A stretch of 64,000 bases of DNA, taken from Apoda limacodes. Lineage: Eukaryota > Arthropoda > Insecta > Lepidoptera > Limacodidae. The stretch lies in NCBI GenBank assembly GCA_946406115.1, contig OX291544.1, positions 19,547,521-19,611,520 of the forward strand, given 5' to 3'. Every line of letters begins with the position of its first letter. Position 1 is the first letter of the stretch. The position numbers and the translations under genes are program-made. Under the pieces are notes generated by a model. It was not told the DNA's origin and made no database searches. It saw only the letters and a program-made list of their open reading frames with translations. Shown piece after piece: positions 12,358 through 21,770 of the stretch.

Positions 12358-12382
12358 AAAAAAAAAAAAACCTAACCTAACC
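12358..12382 (+). repeat. LINE2 poly(A) end and downstream CCTAA tract, copy A
   Basis: Thirteen A residues followed directly by CCTAACCTAACC, then unrelated GTCGAGAC sequence. This is a poly(A)/telomere-repeat junction and gives the 3' boundary of LINE2. The A shared between tail and repeat leaves the exact cut position ambiguous by a base or two. Confidence 0.85.
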
Positions 12383-12775
12383 GTCGAGACTAATTCCTTA
12401 GGGGAAAATAAATAAAAATATTCTCGAAGTCCGTAAATACAATTTATTTTTAGTTTTATGTACAATAATACACAAATAAACAATTTAAAATTCTATTAAT
12501 CCATACTCAGTTGCACTTTATTCTGTTTTTGAATTTATCTTTTTTGCCGTCTTTTCCTAATCTAGACGACCGTATCGTAGTTTTTCCTTCGGGTCGACTG
12601 ATATTGTTGCAAATATCAATTAATCGTAATATGGTGTAATATTCATTAATTTTAAGCAATCTATGTCATTACCATTTTTCCCAGATTAAGAAATTAAAAA
12701 TCAGTATGGCGAAAATGGCCAATCCGCAGACTCAATACAGCGATGATCACTTATCAAAATAATTGCAATCAGGTA
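12383..12775 (+). other. AT-rich spacer, copy A
   Basis: No gene or repeat recognised here beyond its duplicate at 46297-46689. The 72-codon minus-strand frame that starts inside block X and ends here has no recognisable motif. Confidence 0.5.
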
Positions 12776-13073
12776 CATGTTGTGAGGGTTTATGGTAAAA
12801 CCCACAACCCTGAGATATTTTATCGAGAAAATCATACCTTCTCCTTTTAAATTTCGTGCGGTAGTTTCCAAACTACATTTCCATATTTCCTGTTTCTCGC
12901 AGAACTTGATGCACACCAAAAAGATTTATTCCTATTCAATTTAGGTAAAAGTGCAAAAATCGATAATACATCTATCTCTCCGATAATCTCCAACAAACTG
13001 ACTTCGAATCTTTGCTATCTGTCACTCTTTTGAATATCAGATTTAAACGTCTGTCGAAGTAAATAAGTTTTGC

Positions 13074-13170
13074 ATTTCATGCCTGTATGTTCTGGTGACT
13101 TGGCCCAGCAGTGGCGGTTTGTACGGCTATGAAATTTTTTCCATAATTTTTTCACGACCTCCCTCGCTAC
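13074..13170 (+). repeat. 97-bp direct repeat, left copy around retroposon in X1
   Basis: Matches 13765-13861 with a few mismatches in the middle. Both copies start ATTTCATGCCTGTATG and end CTCCCTCGCTAC. The pair exactly brackets the 594-bp insert 13171-13764, as a target-site duplication would. The right copy continues into the gag-like frame and the left copy into unrelated sequence. Confidence 0.75.
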
Positions 13171-13764
13171 AATAATAATTTTCTAAAAGGCACTTCACAT
13201 AATATGTTAGAAGTTACAGTACGGTCAGTTGCAAAACCGCATATAGAATTTCAAAACAAAATAGAATGGCAAGGCGTAGTCACTTACACACTTAAAGAAA
13301 TAAAGTAACATGTCTTGTAGCACCTGAGTAATATTAGTTTTATTTAATATTGTATATAATAATTTTACTAAGAAAATTATCGTATTCGTAGCCTAGTGGA
13401 TAGACGTATCAGATATTAATACGTGTACTCAGTGCAATGCAGGTTGTGGATTCGAATCTCACCTTATGCCTTTCTTTTTGTTTTTATTACATTTTACGAA
13501 TTATGAATATTTTGTTCAGTTAAATAGCTTAGACCAATTTTCTAAAAGCTATTACGTTAGTAGAGGACACTACGTGTACGAGGGCTCCGATACAACAAAC
13601 GTGATTTTTTGCCGTTTTTATAGATAATGGTTCGGAACCCTTCGTGTGCGAGTCCGACTCACCTATTTAGTATAACTTCTATTATTTTCAATTACAACAA
13701 GCAAGCACCGCCGCATAGATCCGACTATATCAGAACAGATCCTAACCTAACCTAACCTAACCTA
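13171..13764 (+). mobile_element. tRNA-like (SINE-type) composite retroposon with CCTAA tail, in X1
   Basis: Box A TAGCCTAGTGG (13389-13399) and box B GGATTCGAATC (13448-13458) stand about 50 bp apart, the spacing of an internal RNA polymerase III promoter in a tRNA-derived SINE. There is no convincing cloverleaf, so this is not a working tRNA gene. Upstream is about 215 bp of AT-rich sequence. Downstream, 13620-13665 is the reverse complement of the lepidopteran-type repeat at 28399. The element ends with five CCTAA units (13741-13765). Related copies are at 16006, 32877 and 47085. Confidence 0.6.
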
Positions 13765-14134
13765 ATTTCATGCCTGTATGTTCTGGTGACTTGGCCCAGC
13801 AGTGGCGGTTTGTACGGCTGTAGATTTTTTTCCATAATTTTTCCACGACCTCCCTCGCTACCTGGCTGGCTCGTTCGGCGGGGTCCTTGGTTGGGCTCAA
13901 CGAAAAGGGTCTCATCTCCCTCCTGCGGGTCCGCGGATCCCTGCGTGGTAGCGGAATTGATGGCGGGTTTGCATTCATAGGCGCAAAGATTGGGGTAGTG
14001 ACTGAGGCTTGGGTCGCCTCGTTAGAAGTCGGCGATTTTTGTGTCTGGTGGGGCGGGGTGTCCTTAATAGGAGAAAGCAAAGAGGGTAGGGCGGGTAAGT
14101 CCTCATCCCTAAAAAGTTCGTCGTCGGTCTCCAA
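13757..14134 (-). pseudogene. Gag-like fragment in X1, truncated at both ends
   Basis: Part of the 138-codon frame seen whole at 17008-16592. Here the N-terminal start is lost at the X1/Y1 junction, and the frame ends at the retroposon insertion. The translated piece is acidic, then Pro/Ser/Thr-rich, then basic. That composition resembles the N-terminal part of retrotransposon gag proteins, but I recognise no specific domain. Confidence 0.4.
13765..13861 (+). repeat. 97-bp direct repeat, right copy around retroposon in X1
   Basis: Partner of 13074-13170. It starts on the last A of the CCTAA tract and ends CTCCCTCGCTAC. It encodes, on the minus strand, part of the gag-like frame that the retroposon interrupted. 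Confidence 0.75.
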
Positions 14135-14160
14135 GGCCGTGTAGACCGACAGAAAGTTGC

Positions 14161-15610
14161 AGAAAGATGCAATACAGTAGCGTATTTAGAATTGTATTTA
14201 ATGTAGAAATTAATAATAGATTTTATTTTAACTAGTATTGAAAATCAACTGCTTGCTTGAAAACGTGCTTAGCTTGTATTTACTTATGTACCTTAAATAG
14301 AAATATAAATATATATATATAAATATAGTACTACAACAACACTTACACGATAACATTAAGAGCGCTCTTATAATACATACTTGACACAGAATCACTGGCA
14401 TTATATATTATTCTATTATATATAGATATAGTTGTAAGATATGTGTGGAAAGAAACCTAGATGATAAGTCTATCTTATATAACTAGTTAGTTATAGGCAT
14501 GTTAAGCTAATAATAAACCAGTACCTAAAAATTGTGCGTGTAAACCATAATGTAATAATTACAATGGGTTTGACCAAATATTATACTTTGTCAGTACTTG
14601 CTACCAGGACAGATCAATAAAATAATTTACTTAGGAAATAAATAAAAAATCAGAGAACTCAGATACTATTCGTTAAAAAAGATTTAATAACTCTAACTGC
14701 GAGTCCTTCACTGAAGTCAGTAGAAAATTAAACAAAGGGCTTATCGAGTTGCAGACAGCAGGGCGGGGATATTTTTAATAGTTGAATGAAACTCAACCCT
14801 ATTGTTTACACAATAGAGTCGTGTAAATATTAATACGTTCCTCGAGTCTGTTTTAGTATAGCTAGCGGCGCGGGCGGCGAGAAGGAGCGGGACAGTCAGT
14901 CATGTTTTAACCTCCGTGAGTTGTGGTCGTCAGAAAAATTCCGACGATATCGTGAGTGTCAGTGAAACCGTGAGCCAAGTCTGCGAGTGAAAGAACCAAA
15001 GTTGAGTATAATTGAAATATTATTTGATTTGGTTTAGAATTTAAACTTAAAATCGTACTAATGTAAATTACAATTCACACTTGCATTTGAATCTTTCGTA
15101 TAGTATCAAATTAATTAACTTTGGTGGTTGGTTACTCACATAACCAACCGAGATATAGGGTGTGACTAATATAAAAGTTCCTTTACAGCCGTCATCGAAC
15201 GCACTTATATAGATAACGTAAGATTGCTATATATCCGTGATTAGAATTTAGAAATCTTATCCTATTTTGGTTGCTGAGCGGATATCATTTTTTTGAATGT
15301 AGATTAATTGTAGAGTCTGGAGACATCTCCATGAATAGGATATTCTCTTCCGGAAGAGAGATCTGTGGACTGAGGGCGCTGTTGTACCTTCCTGGAACAG
15401 CCTGGGAAAGTCCTAACTTCTGGTCAATGAAGCCTAGGCCTTGTTGGAAGCTAAGACTTTGCAGAATAAGGTGATCCTATTTGGCGTTTCAACGCCATTT
15501 TCCTTCGCGTTTTCTATTACAGCCTTAAACGTCTCTTAGTAGACCAAATATATACACCTTAAATTGACCAGTTTCAGGGGAACACTTGAACCACGAGCTC
15601 TGCCAAAGTG
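14161..15610 (+). repeat. Repeat block Y, first copy in A (Y1)
   Basis: 1450 bp repeated at 18738-20187 (one difference noticed, 15257-15267 versus 19840) and at 49818-51269. It is AT-rich with a GC-rich patch near 14866-14900, followed by GACAGTCAGTCATG, which has an initiator-like TCAGTC. No coding frame is convincing. It may be a long terminal repeat or 5' leader of the BEL/Pao-like element whose pol end lies in Z. However, its edges (AGAAAG and AAAGTG) are not the TG...CA expected of an LTR. Confidence 0.85.
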
Positions 15611-16985
15611 CATGTTGTGAGGGTTTATGGTAAAACCCACAACCCTGAGATATTTTATCGAGAAAATCATACCTTCTCCTTTTAAATTTCGTGCGGTAGT
15701 TTCCAAACTACATTTCCATATTTCCTGTTTCTCGCAGAACTTGATGCACACCAAAAAGATTTATTCCTATTCAATTTAGGTAAAAGTGCAAAAATCGATA
15801 ATACATCTATCTCTCCGATAATCTCCAACAAACTGACTTCGAATCTTTGCTATCTGTCACTCTTTTGAATATCAGATTTAAACGTCTGTCGAAGTAAATA
15901 AGTTTTGCATTTCATGCCTGTATGTTCTGGTGACTTGGCCCAGCAGTGGCGGTTTGTACGGCTATGAAATTTTTTCCATAATTTTTTCACGACCTCCCTC
16001 GCTACAATAATAATTTTCTAAAAGGCACTTCACATAATATGTTAGAAGTTACAGTACGGTCAGTTGCAAAACCGCATATAGAATTTCAAAACAAAATAGA
16101 ATGGCAAGGCGTAGTCACTTACACACTTAAAGAAATAAAGTAACATGTCTTGTAGCACCTGAGTAATATTAGTTTTATTTAATATTGTATATAATAATTT
16201 TACTAAGAAAATTATCGTATTCGTAGCCTAGTGGATAGACGTATCAGATATTAATACGTGTACTCAGTGCAATGCAGGTTGTGGATTCGAATCTCACCTT
16301 ATGCCTTTCTTTTTGTTTTTATTACATTTTACGAATTATGAATATTTTGTTCAGTTAAATAGCTTAGACCAATTTTCTAAAAGCTATTACGTTAGTAGAG
16401 GACACTACGTGTACGAGGGCTCCGATACAACAAACGTGATTTTTTGCCGTTTTTATAGATAATGGTTCGGAACCCTTCGTGTGCGAGTCCGACTCACCTA
16501 TTTAGTATAACTTCTATTATTTTCAATTACAACAAGCAAGCACCGCCGCATAGATCCGACTATATCAGAACAGATCCTAACCTAACCTAACCTAACCTAA
16601 TTTCATGCCTGTATGTTCTGGTGACTTGGCCCAGCAGTGGCGGTTTGTACGGCTGTAGATTTTTTTCCATAATTTTTCCACGACCTCCCTCGCTACCTGG
16701 CTGGCTCGTTCGGCGGGGTCCTTGGTTGGGCTCAACGAAAAGGGTCTCATCTCCCTCCTGCGGGTCCGCGGATCCCTGCGTGGTAGCGGAATTGATGGCG
16801 GGTTTGCATTCATAGGCGCAAAGATTGGGGTAGTGACTGAGGCTTGGGTCGCCTCGTTAGAAGTCGGCGATTTTTGTGTCTGGTGGGGCGGGGTGTCCTT
16901 AATAGGAGAAAGCAAAGAGGGTAGGGCGGGTAAGTCCTCATCCCTAAAAAGTTCGTCGTCGGTCTCCAAGGCCGTGTAGACCGAC
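15611..16985 (+). repeat. Repeat block X, second copy in A (X2)
   Basis: Same 1375-bp length as X1. It joins Y1 on the left at AAAGTG/CATGTTG, a junction absent from copy B, and continues on the right into Z as in copy B. It is therefore the ancestral-type X on its right side and a duplication joint on its left. Confidence 0.9.
16006..16599 (+). mobile_element. tRNA-like composite retroposon with CCTAA tail, in X2
   Basis: Box A at 16224-16234, box B at 16283-16293, CCTAA tract at 16576-16600. The flanking 97-bp repeats are 15909-16005 and 16600-16696. No difference from the X1 copy was noticed, as expected if X was duplicated after the insertion. Confidence 0.6.
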
Positions 16986-17008
16986 GACTCAGAGATGGCT
17001 GAGGCCAT
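16592..17008 (-). pseudogene. Gag-like ORF fragment, copy A (X2/Z)
   Basis: A 138-codon frame begins with an ATG in a good context (ATCAATGG) at 17008. It has an acidic N-terminus (residues 8-25), a Pro/Ser/Thr-rich middle, an arginine-rich patch near residue 80, and a helix that is cut by the retroposon. The final residues come from the 97-bp repeat read in a shifted frame; the alternative frame looks more protein-like there. The frame stops where the TTAGG-strand tract of the retroposon begins. It is probably the start of a retrotransposon gag; the family is not identified. Confidence 0.4.
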
Positions 17009-18737
17009 TGATACCCTACATGGGGGTCCTGGACGGGGGGAAGGCTACACTGAATGGCCTGTTCTCTGTAGATATCTCACCTGTGAACAGGTTGCGCGCC
17101 ACGACGGCTCAAACTTGAAAGTATTAAGACGGGGCCCCTCATTAGGAAATTATATACATGCTATTATAACGAGTACACTCAAGGCATAATTACGTGAACT
17201 GTGTTTTGTTTGTGTCTTTCACGGCAGGACAGGGTTGGAATAATTATTTCTGGAAGGTACTAAGCTATAATGCAAAAGAGCACGAGTACATAGGAAAAAA
17301 AAAATCGTAAGCCGAGTGCACAGTTACATGATGCGGTTAGCGGTCCATCTTTTACGATGGAACGTTGCAGAAATAACTGTGGCCAGTGGGCACAAGTTAG
17401 TTAGTTAGACTATTTGGGACTCTCATCATCACCCTCACGTTTCTAAGAACTAGGTGACTAGGACTAGGATCCTCGAAGAATTTGGCCTGTAGGAAGGGTA
17501 GTTAAGGTATACCAAGGGCCTGACGGGGCGGTCCGTGTGGTAGACATCCACACTAGAGGAGCTTGTGTGAGTCCCCTACCTAAATCCCTAGCCTATAGCT
17601 TAGTAAAAGGCATGAAGTATGATGTGATGCTGTATTTAATAGTTATATTTAGTTACAGAAAAATATTACCAAACTTAGCAGTTGAAATTGTACAGGTTGT
17701 CGATCTCGTGCGCGATCGTGAATATCACCTGTAGGTATCTCGCTTAGCCATTGTGTCGCTTGTTGTCCGCCTTAGTCTCTCCGTTCGCTTGTCCATGCGT
17801 TAAAGACCTGGAATTTATGAGAAAAATTGTATATATTTGGAATATAAAAGAAGTTAAATGCTGTAAATGAAGATAAGTTAAAGATTGACAACTATAACTG
17901 TACTGTACTGATTGTTCCCTCCCTTACACCGAATCGATATTGTTAGTTCTATCGAGAATTTCATCAACGAAACTAACAAAATCGATTACCCGGGTATGAC
18001 TCAGGTGTTATTCGCCAAACCTCTCCCTCAGATACTATCATAAAACTAAACCGAGTTTATGATATTTCTTAAACGGGAACAATCAATGATTTTTACATTT
18101 AATTTACCTTCATAAAATAGGTAAGTACCTATTCACAACACAAGCAAAATCGACATTCAAAACAAAATAGGTACAGAATGAATTTACGTTATCTTTCCTT
18201 TCGGGTTACGATGGGATCTCCCTGAGCCTATGATAAATGAATGTGTTGCGGAAATAAATGGGGTTAATACACATAATATTTACGGAGAGAGATCTCCCAA
18301 GTAACATCTACTTTTATAACACAAATAAAAGTTGAAGATTTAATAAATTTAAATATGTCTTTGCGCAAGATACTAAATCTTTTTAAACTAGTTTACTAGA
18401 ATAATTACAGTTTCGGTAATATTTCGTTAATACACTGTAGTAACTGTAACGGGCCGTATAATACTTAATTTTTTTAATGTGCAATATTTGTTAGCAGTTT
18501 TTTAAAACTTACAAAAGGTTAAAATTTAGAAAACCATTAGCCATGTGTTAAATTAGTTAAGCGTCAATATTTTTTTTACAACTTAATCACCAGTCAGAGC
18601 CATTCTCAAAAATGTAAATTTTTACTTGGAACAATGTAAAAACTAAAGATAAATAGCTATCGTAAAAGCCGTTCGTGGGAGTTTTGCTCTAGGCCCTGCA
18701 CGTGTTGAAACAATAGAATAGAAATTGAGAATTCCTA
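16986..18737 (+). repeat. Repeat block Z, copy A
   Basis: 1752 bp present once in each long copy (B 48066-49817, same length) and missing between X1 and Y1. It contains the start of the gag-like minus-strand frame at its left edge and a BEL/Pao pol end at 17468-17734. The rest (17735-18737) is AT-rich and unrecognised. Confidence 0.85.
17468..17734 (+). pseudogene. BEL/Pao-type pol C-terminal fragment, copy A
   Basis: The frame reads PRRIWPVGRVVKVYQGPDG and then AVRVVDIHTRGACVSPLPKS. This is the WP-x-G-x-V-x-x-V-x-x-G-x-DG-x-VR-V pattern that closes BEL/Pao polyproteins (the DUF5641 region after integrase). In the family this C-terminal module follows the integrase core. Nothing upstream in Z resembles integrase or RT, so this is an isolated end of an element. 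The downstream residues up to the stop look non-conserved. A stop codon (TAG, 17465) lies directly upstream. Confidence 0.65.
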
Positions 18738-20187
18738 AGAAAGATGCAATACAGTAGCGTATTTAGAATTGTATTTAATGTAGAAATTAATAATAGATTT
18801 TATTTTAACTAGTATTGAAAATCAACTGCTTGCTTGAAAACGTGCTTAGCTTGTATTTACTTATGTACCTTAAATAGAAATATAAATATATATATATAAA
18901 TATAGTACTACAACAACACTTACACGATAACATTAAGAGCGCTCTTATAATACATACTTGACACAGAATCACTGGCATTATATATTATTCTATTATATAT
19001 AGATATAGTTGTAAGATATGTGTGGAAAGAAACCTAGATGATAAGTCTATCTTATATAACTAGTTAGTTATAGGCATGTTAAGCTAATAATAAACCAGTA
19101 CCTAAAAATTGTGCGTGTAAACCATAATGTAATAATTACAATGGGTTTGACCAAATATTATACTTTGTCAGTACTTGCTACCAGGACAGATCAATAAAAT
19201 AATTTACTTAGGAAATAAATAAAAAATCAGAGAACTCAGATACTATTCGTTAAAAAAGATTTAATAACTCTAACTGCGAGTCCTTCACTGAAGTCAGTAG
19301 AAAATTAAACAAAGGGCTTATCGAGTTGCAGACAGCAGGGCGGGGATATTTTTAATAGTTGAATGAAACTCAACCCTATTGTTTACACAATAGAGTCGTG
19401 TAAATATTAATACGTTCCTCGAGTCTGTTTTAGTATAGCTAGCGGCGCGGGCGGCGAGAAGGAGCGGGACAGTCAGTCATGTTTTAACCTCCGTGAGTTG
19501 TGGTCGTCAGAAAAATTCCGACGATATCGTGAGTGTCAGTGAAACCGTGAGCCAAGTCTGCGAGTGAAAGAACCAAAGTTGAGTATAATTGAAATATTAT
19601 TTGATTTGGTTTAGAATTTAAACTTAAAATCGTACTAATGTAAATTACAATTCACACTTGCATTTGAATCTTTCGTATAGTATCAAATTAATTAACTTTG
19701 GTGGTTGGTTACTCACATAACCAACCGAGATATAGGGTGTGACTAATATAAAAGTTCCTTTACAGCCGTCATCGAACGCACTTATATAGATAACGTAAGA
19801 TTGCTATATATCCGTGATTAGAATTTAGAAATCTTATCCTATTTTAGTTGCTGAGCGGATATCATTTTTTTGAATGTAGATTAATTGTAGAGTCTGGAGA
19901 CATCTCCATGAATAGGATATTCTCTTCCGGAAGAGAGATCTGTGGACTGAGGGCGCTGTTGTACCTTCCTGGAACAGCCTGGGAAAGTCCTAACTTCTGG
20001 TCAATGAAGCCTAGGCCTTGTTGGAAGCTAAGACTTTGCAGAATAAGGTGATCCTATTTGGCGTTTCAACGCCATTTTCCTTCGCGTTTTCTATTACAGC
20101 CTTAAACGTCTCTTAGTAGACCAAATATATACACCTTAAATTGACCAGTTTCAGGGGAACACTTGAACCACGAGCTCTGCCAAAGTG
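18738..20187 (+). repeat. Repeat block Y, second copy in A (Y2)
   Basis: Partner of Y1 (14161-15610), with the same length. Left neighbour Z and right neighbour GGAGATAAACAAG match copy B, so this is the ancestral position of Y. Confidence 0.9.
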
Positions 20188-21119
20188 GGAGATAAACAAG
20201 CTTGAGTAGAGAGAGAAGGAACCCAGGAATCGAAATTATACCAGGCAGAAAGGCGTGATACCATAATCCAAACAACCAACTGTATGTGAGTAATTTTATT
20301 TGTTTTCTGCTTTGTTTCCTTTTGACACGTGCGGCTTAGGGTAAACCGTAGATACCTAAATATATAAAATAAAATATAAAATGTATAACAAAAAAAAATA
20401 GACGATCCGGAAAATAATCATATTGATTTGGCAATCATTTAAATAAAATAAAATAAAATTATAGGTAAGGCGTTATTAACGCGTTATATCGCTATAGTCG
20501 AGGTAGGGTCTTCCATACGTGGTACCGGTAGACCAGATTAACGTCATTAAATCTCTAGATTTTAGAGAACACTTTAAAGATTCGGGTTAATTTCAGCCGC
20601 ATATCCTTATAAAATTAATTATAAAGAATTGCTTCTGCGTTTTTGTCATTAAGTCGCCATCTTAAACAATATATTTATACATATAAAACAAAATTGTTGG
20701 CAACCTAAATAGTAAATATCTTATTGTAGAGTGAAAGATTAAATAAAATATTTTAATTGCCGTATAGTCTGAAACGTTAAGGAAATTTAAATACGCGACA
20801 TTGATAAAAGGTTTGATTTAGTGAGGAATATAAAAGGAAAAAAAACTAAAGTAACTACATACAGAACGTAGAATAAATTTTTGTACTTAATTAATTAAAA
20901 GCTTAGTAATTGAGTAGGAGATTCAGCCAGAGGTAGTACCAAAGATGACAAGTTATCTTTGGGTATACATATCTAGTGGTTCTAGCTTTAACACAAAGTA
21001 AGACGGTCATCTGAGTTACTTTGGGAACTAAAACACACCAAATCAATATATGACAGTATGAGAGATGTGAAGAATGTTTGAAAATTAAATAAAATTTGTA
21101 GGTAAAATTTTTTGGTAAA
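20188..21119 (+). other. AT-rich spacer, copy A
   Basis: I see no gene here. There are short A/T runs and a run of AAATAAAATAAAATA at about 20441-20456. The minus-strand frame that ends at 20903 continues the endonuclease fragment but is no longer LINE-like. Confidence 0.4.
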
Positions 21120-21770
21120 CAAAAAATAACTAGTTCTGCTGTGGGATATTGCTCTAGAACTTTGTCAGTCGTCAAACTCAGGTGCGTGAAGAGTCGAGTT
21201 ACGTCCGTGTCACCGCTATGAGACCTGTATAGGCACGCATAGATACGAGTGTGGCCGCCGTAATCTACGTGCACCCACAATATCGACAGGTCCCTGTCTT
21301 CAAGGCTATGAAGGCGGTGACACCAGATATCCTCCCGGACGAACATACATACACCGGCACGACTCATAAAATTGTGTTCAAGTTTGTAGCCGGGATAGTG
21401 AAGGTATGATGTGTCGGCCGGGCAGGATATCTGCGTCTCCGTTAGAAAAAGAATGGTCGGCTGCGCAGTTTCGAGATGGTGGTGGACTGTGTTAAGATTT
21501 GCGTGAATACCCCTGATGTTGCAAAAATCCACATTATATGTGGATGGAGTAGCCGCTGTACAAACTCTTTTCTTTTTCCTTCTCATGGCCATAATATATA
21601 AAAAAGTTACTAAGACTAAGGATGAGGATTCACTGCACAGACAGCTTAGAGGACGAAAGGTGCGGTTCTAAGACTGCCGAAGCTCGCCACAGATGATATT
21701 GGTGATATGTAAGGAATAACGTGATAAATGTTAACTATATGACTAAGTTCGGAGAGTTTGGTACTGGGTG
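21120..21770 (-). pseudogene. CR1/jockey-type LINE endonuclease fragment, copy A
   Basis: The minus strand from 21592 reads NVDFCNIRGIHANLNTVHHH, then LFLTETQISCPADTS, SRAGVCMFVRED and RIYACLYRSHSG. These are the N-terminal blocks of the APE-type endonuclease in a LINE family common in moths and butterflies (the LTETQ glutamate is present). The homology stops at TAELVI, just before the GDFN catalytic block, and continues into unrelated sequence down to 20903. It is a 3'-truncated piece. The region 21593-21715 is its 5' flank; copy B retains about 225 bp more there. Confidence 0.65.

Larger units (their letters stand above)
5364..12370 (+). mobile_element. R1/TRAS-like non-LTR retrotransposon LINE2, copy A
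   Basis: A full-length-looking element of about 7.0 kb: 5' UTR (5364-6856), ORF1 (6857 to about 8210), ORF2 (8214-11931), AT-rich 3' UTR and a terminal run of 13 A (12358-12370). CCTAA repeats in the same orientation flank both ends, which is what insertion into a telomere-type repeat would leave. ORF2 includes RNase H and a C-terminal CX1CX11HX4C-like segment, a layout that fits the R1 or LOA/I group. The insertion site favours a TRAS-like R1 element, but this subfamily name is inference. Many stops and frameshifts make it non-functional. Confidence 0.8.
12776..14150 (+). repeat. Repeat block X, first copy in A (X1)
   Basis: 1375 bp that match 15611-16985 with no difference I could find by eye, and 46690-48065 in copy B with a few substitutions and one extra base. 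It contains the tRNA-like retroposon and its 97-bp direct repeats, then part of a gag-like minus-strand frame (14134-13757). Its right end joins a 10-base filler (14151-14160, AGAAAGTTGC) and then block Y. Block Z, which follows X elsewhere, is missing here. Confidence 0.9.

Noticed and set aside
13389..13458. tRNA gene
   Set aside because: Box A and box B are good, but acceptor and anticodon stems do not pair and the region is a repeated element. SINE-type head fits better.
15271..15474. 67-codon frame in block Y
   Set aside because: Present in all three Y copies simply because Y is repeated; the composition and lack of any family motif do not support coding.
14161..20187. Y1 and Y2 as the two LTRs of one BEL/Pao element with X2-Z inside
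   Set aside because: Y edges lack TG...CA, no tRNA primer-binding site or polypurine tract is evident next to them, X carries an opposite-strand gag-like frame, and the X1/X2 duplication is better explained by a tandem duplication with a Z deletion.
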